Assembly: GCA_937928015.1 (NCBI GenBank)
Contig: CALFXA010000251.1
Span: forward strand, 1-13,418
Direction: 5' to 3'
Length of the DNA: 13,418 bases
Source of the DNA: an uncultured Anaerolineales bacterium
GTDB taxonomy: Bacteria > Chloroflexota > Anaerolineae > Anaerolineales > Villigracilaceae
Within the stretch, counting starts at the first letter, position 1; each line of letters starts with the position of its first letter. This document shows positions 12,903 to 13,418 of this stretch, piece after piece. Made by a program: the position numbers and the translations under genes. Under the pieces are notes generated by a model, which was not told the origin of the DNA, searched no databases, and worked only from the letters and a program-made list of their open reading frames with translations.

Positions 12903-13418
12903 TTATACCGGTCTCGAAATGATAAACAACACCGCGATCAGGAAGGCCAGGCTGGAGAGCGCGCCCGAGATCCAGACCACGAAAGCCAGCGGACGTTGTT
13001 TCTCCCAGCGGTAAAACGACAATCCCGCCAGCCAGCCGCTCACGCTGAGCAGGGTGCTGGCCAGCGGCAGCAGAATCAACTGCGTGGACGGCACCGCCTG
13101 GGCCGCACCGCCTGCATTGACGTCCAGCATGACCTGCGGCAGCGTGGGGATCAGCACACCGACCCAGGCCAGCAGGCCGAGGTTGAGGAACAACGCCGTC
13201 AACCACAGATAACGCGCCAGCGGATTGTCCCAGGCGCGGGCCACGATGAAGGTCGGGTACACGGACTGGGCCTCGGCAGGGGTCAGACTGCCCATCTCCA
13301 CCGCGCGGGCAAAAGTCCGCACGAAGCCCTGGGCATCCAGCGGCGAGATGGCGAACACGCGCCGCGAGGTGGCCACCAATAGCAGGTTCTGCGACTCGGA
13401 GGCGATGAACTCCACCAG
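12903..13418 (-). CDS. Membrane protein with a PH-like domain tail (5' truncated)
   Basis: The frame is open to the right edge of the window, so only the C-terminal ~171 residues are seen. The first visible ~45 residues (FIASESQNLLLVATSRRVFAISPLDAQGFVRTF, residues ~3-36) resemble the end of a bacterial PH domain (PF10882 type), whose last strand and helix read I-T/S-P-x-D-x-x-x-F. Three hydrophobic segments follow: ALFLNLGLLAWVGVLIPTL, then one from LILLPLAS to WLAGLSFY, then one from FVVWISGAL to IAVLFII. The protein ends in RPV. Proteins with a PH domain and C-terminal helices are membrane-anchored and mostly uncharacterised. It shares the strand with DUF92 but is separated by 129 bases. 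The PH assignment is tentative because most of the domain is missing. Confidence 0.65.
   Translation of the reverse strand: MVEFIASESQNLLLVATSRRVFAISPLDAQGFVRTFARAVEMGSLTPAEAQSVYPTFIVARAWDNPLARYLWLTALFLNLGLLAWVGVLIPTLPQVMLDVNAGGAAQAVPSTQLILLPLASTLLSVSGWLAGLSFYRWEKQRPLAFVVWISGALSSLAFLIAVLFIISRPV

Overview
The window is GC-rich bacterial chromosome with ordinary Shine-Dalgarno (SD) sites, tightly packed directons, intrinsic terminators and dispersed palindromic repeats. Gene content (a WecD/WecE-like pair, a ThrRS-like/uridine-kinase fusion, a secernin-like Ntn hydrolase, sulfotransferases, a DUF92 membrane protein) and the ACCACAGAG-type repeat fit an environmental Chloroflexota (Anaerolineae-like) genome. 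That placement is inference. I see no CRISPR array, tRNA, rRNA, transposase or phage gene.

Left half, + strand (2-6330). A 5'-truncated GNAT acetyltransferase overlaps a WecE-type sugar aminotransferase by one base, a pair expected to make an N-acylated 4-amino-4,6-dideoxy sugar nucleotide. A 72-bp inverted repeat of the ACCACAGAG type follows. Directly after it lie an extended -10 promoter and a second run of genes: a polyprenyl-phosphate-type GT2 glycosyltransferase, a histidine phosphatase (8-base overlap), a ketopantoate-reductase-family dehydrogenase and a 569-residue nucleoside kinase with ThrRS-like N-terminal domains. A hairpin occludes the kinase SD.

Convergence (6331-6524). This gap holds consecutive palindromes. 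One is a strong bidirectional intrinsic terminator. They share an ACCTGNC core and look like members of a dispersed repeat family.

Right half, - strand (6525-13418), read right to left. A PH-domain-like membrane protein is cut by the window end. Next come a DUF92/TMEM19 membrane protein with its terminator, a TIGR00027-type SAM methyltransferase, a weak terminator, and a five-gene directon: DUF1801 protein, metal-dependent cyclase, secernin-like C69 hydrolase and two tandem paralogous sulfotransferases. Gaps in this directon are 24, 8, 7 and 6 bases, so co-expression is likely. The combination of cyclase, Ntn hydrolase and two sulfotransferases is the most unusual gene neighbourhood here and has no obvious textbook pathway.

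Other points for a second look are a consensus + strand promoter (TTGCAA-17-TATAAT) in the methyltransferase/DUF92 gap that would produce only a short hairpin RNA, and a TATAAT six bases before an SD-less sulfotransferase start.
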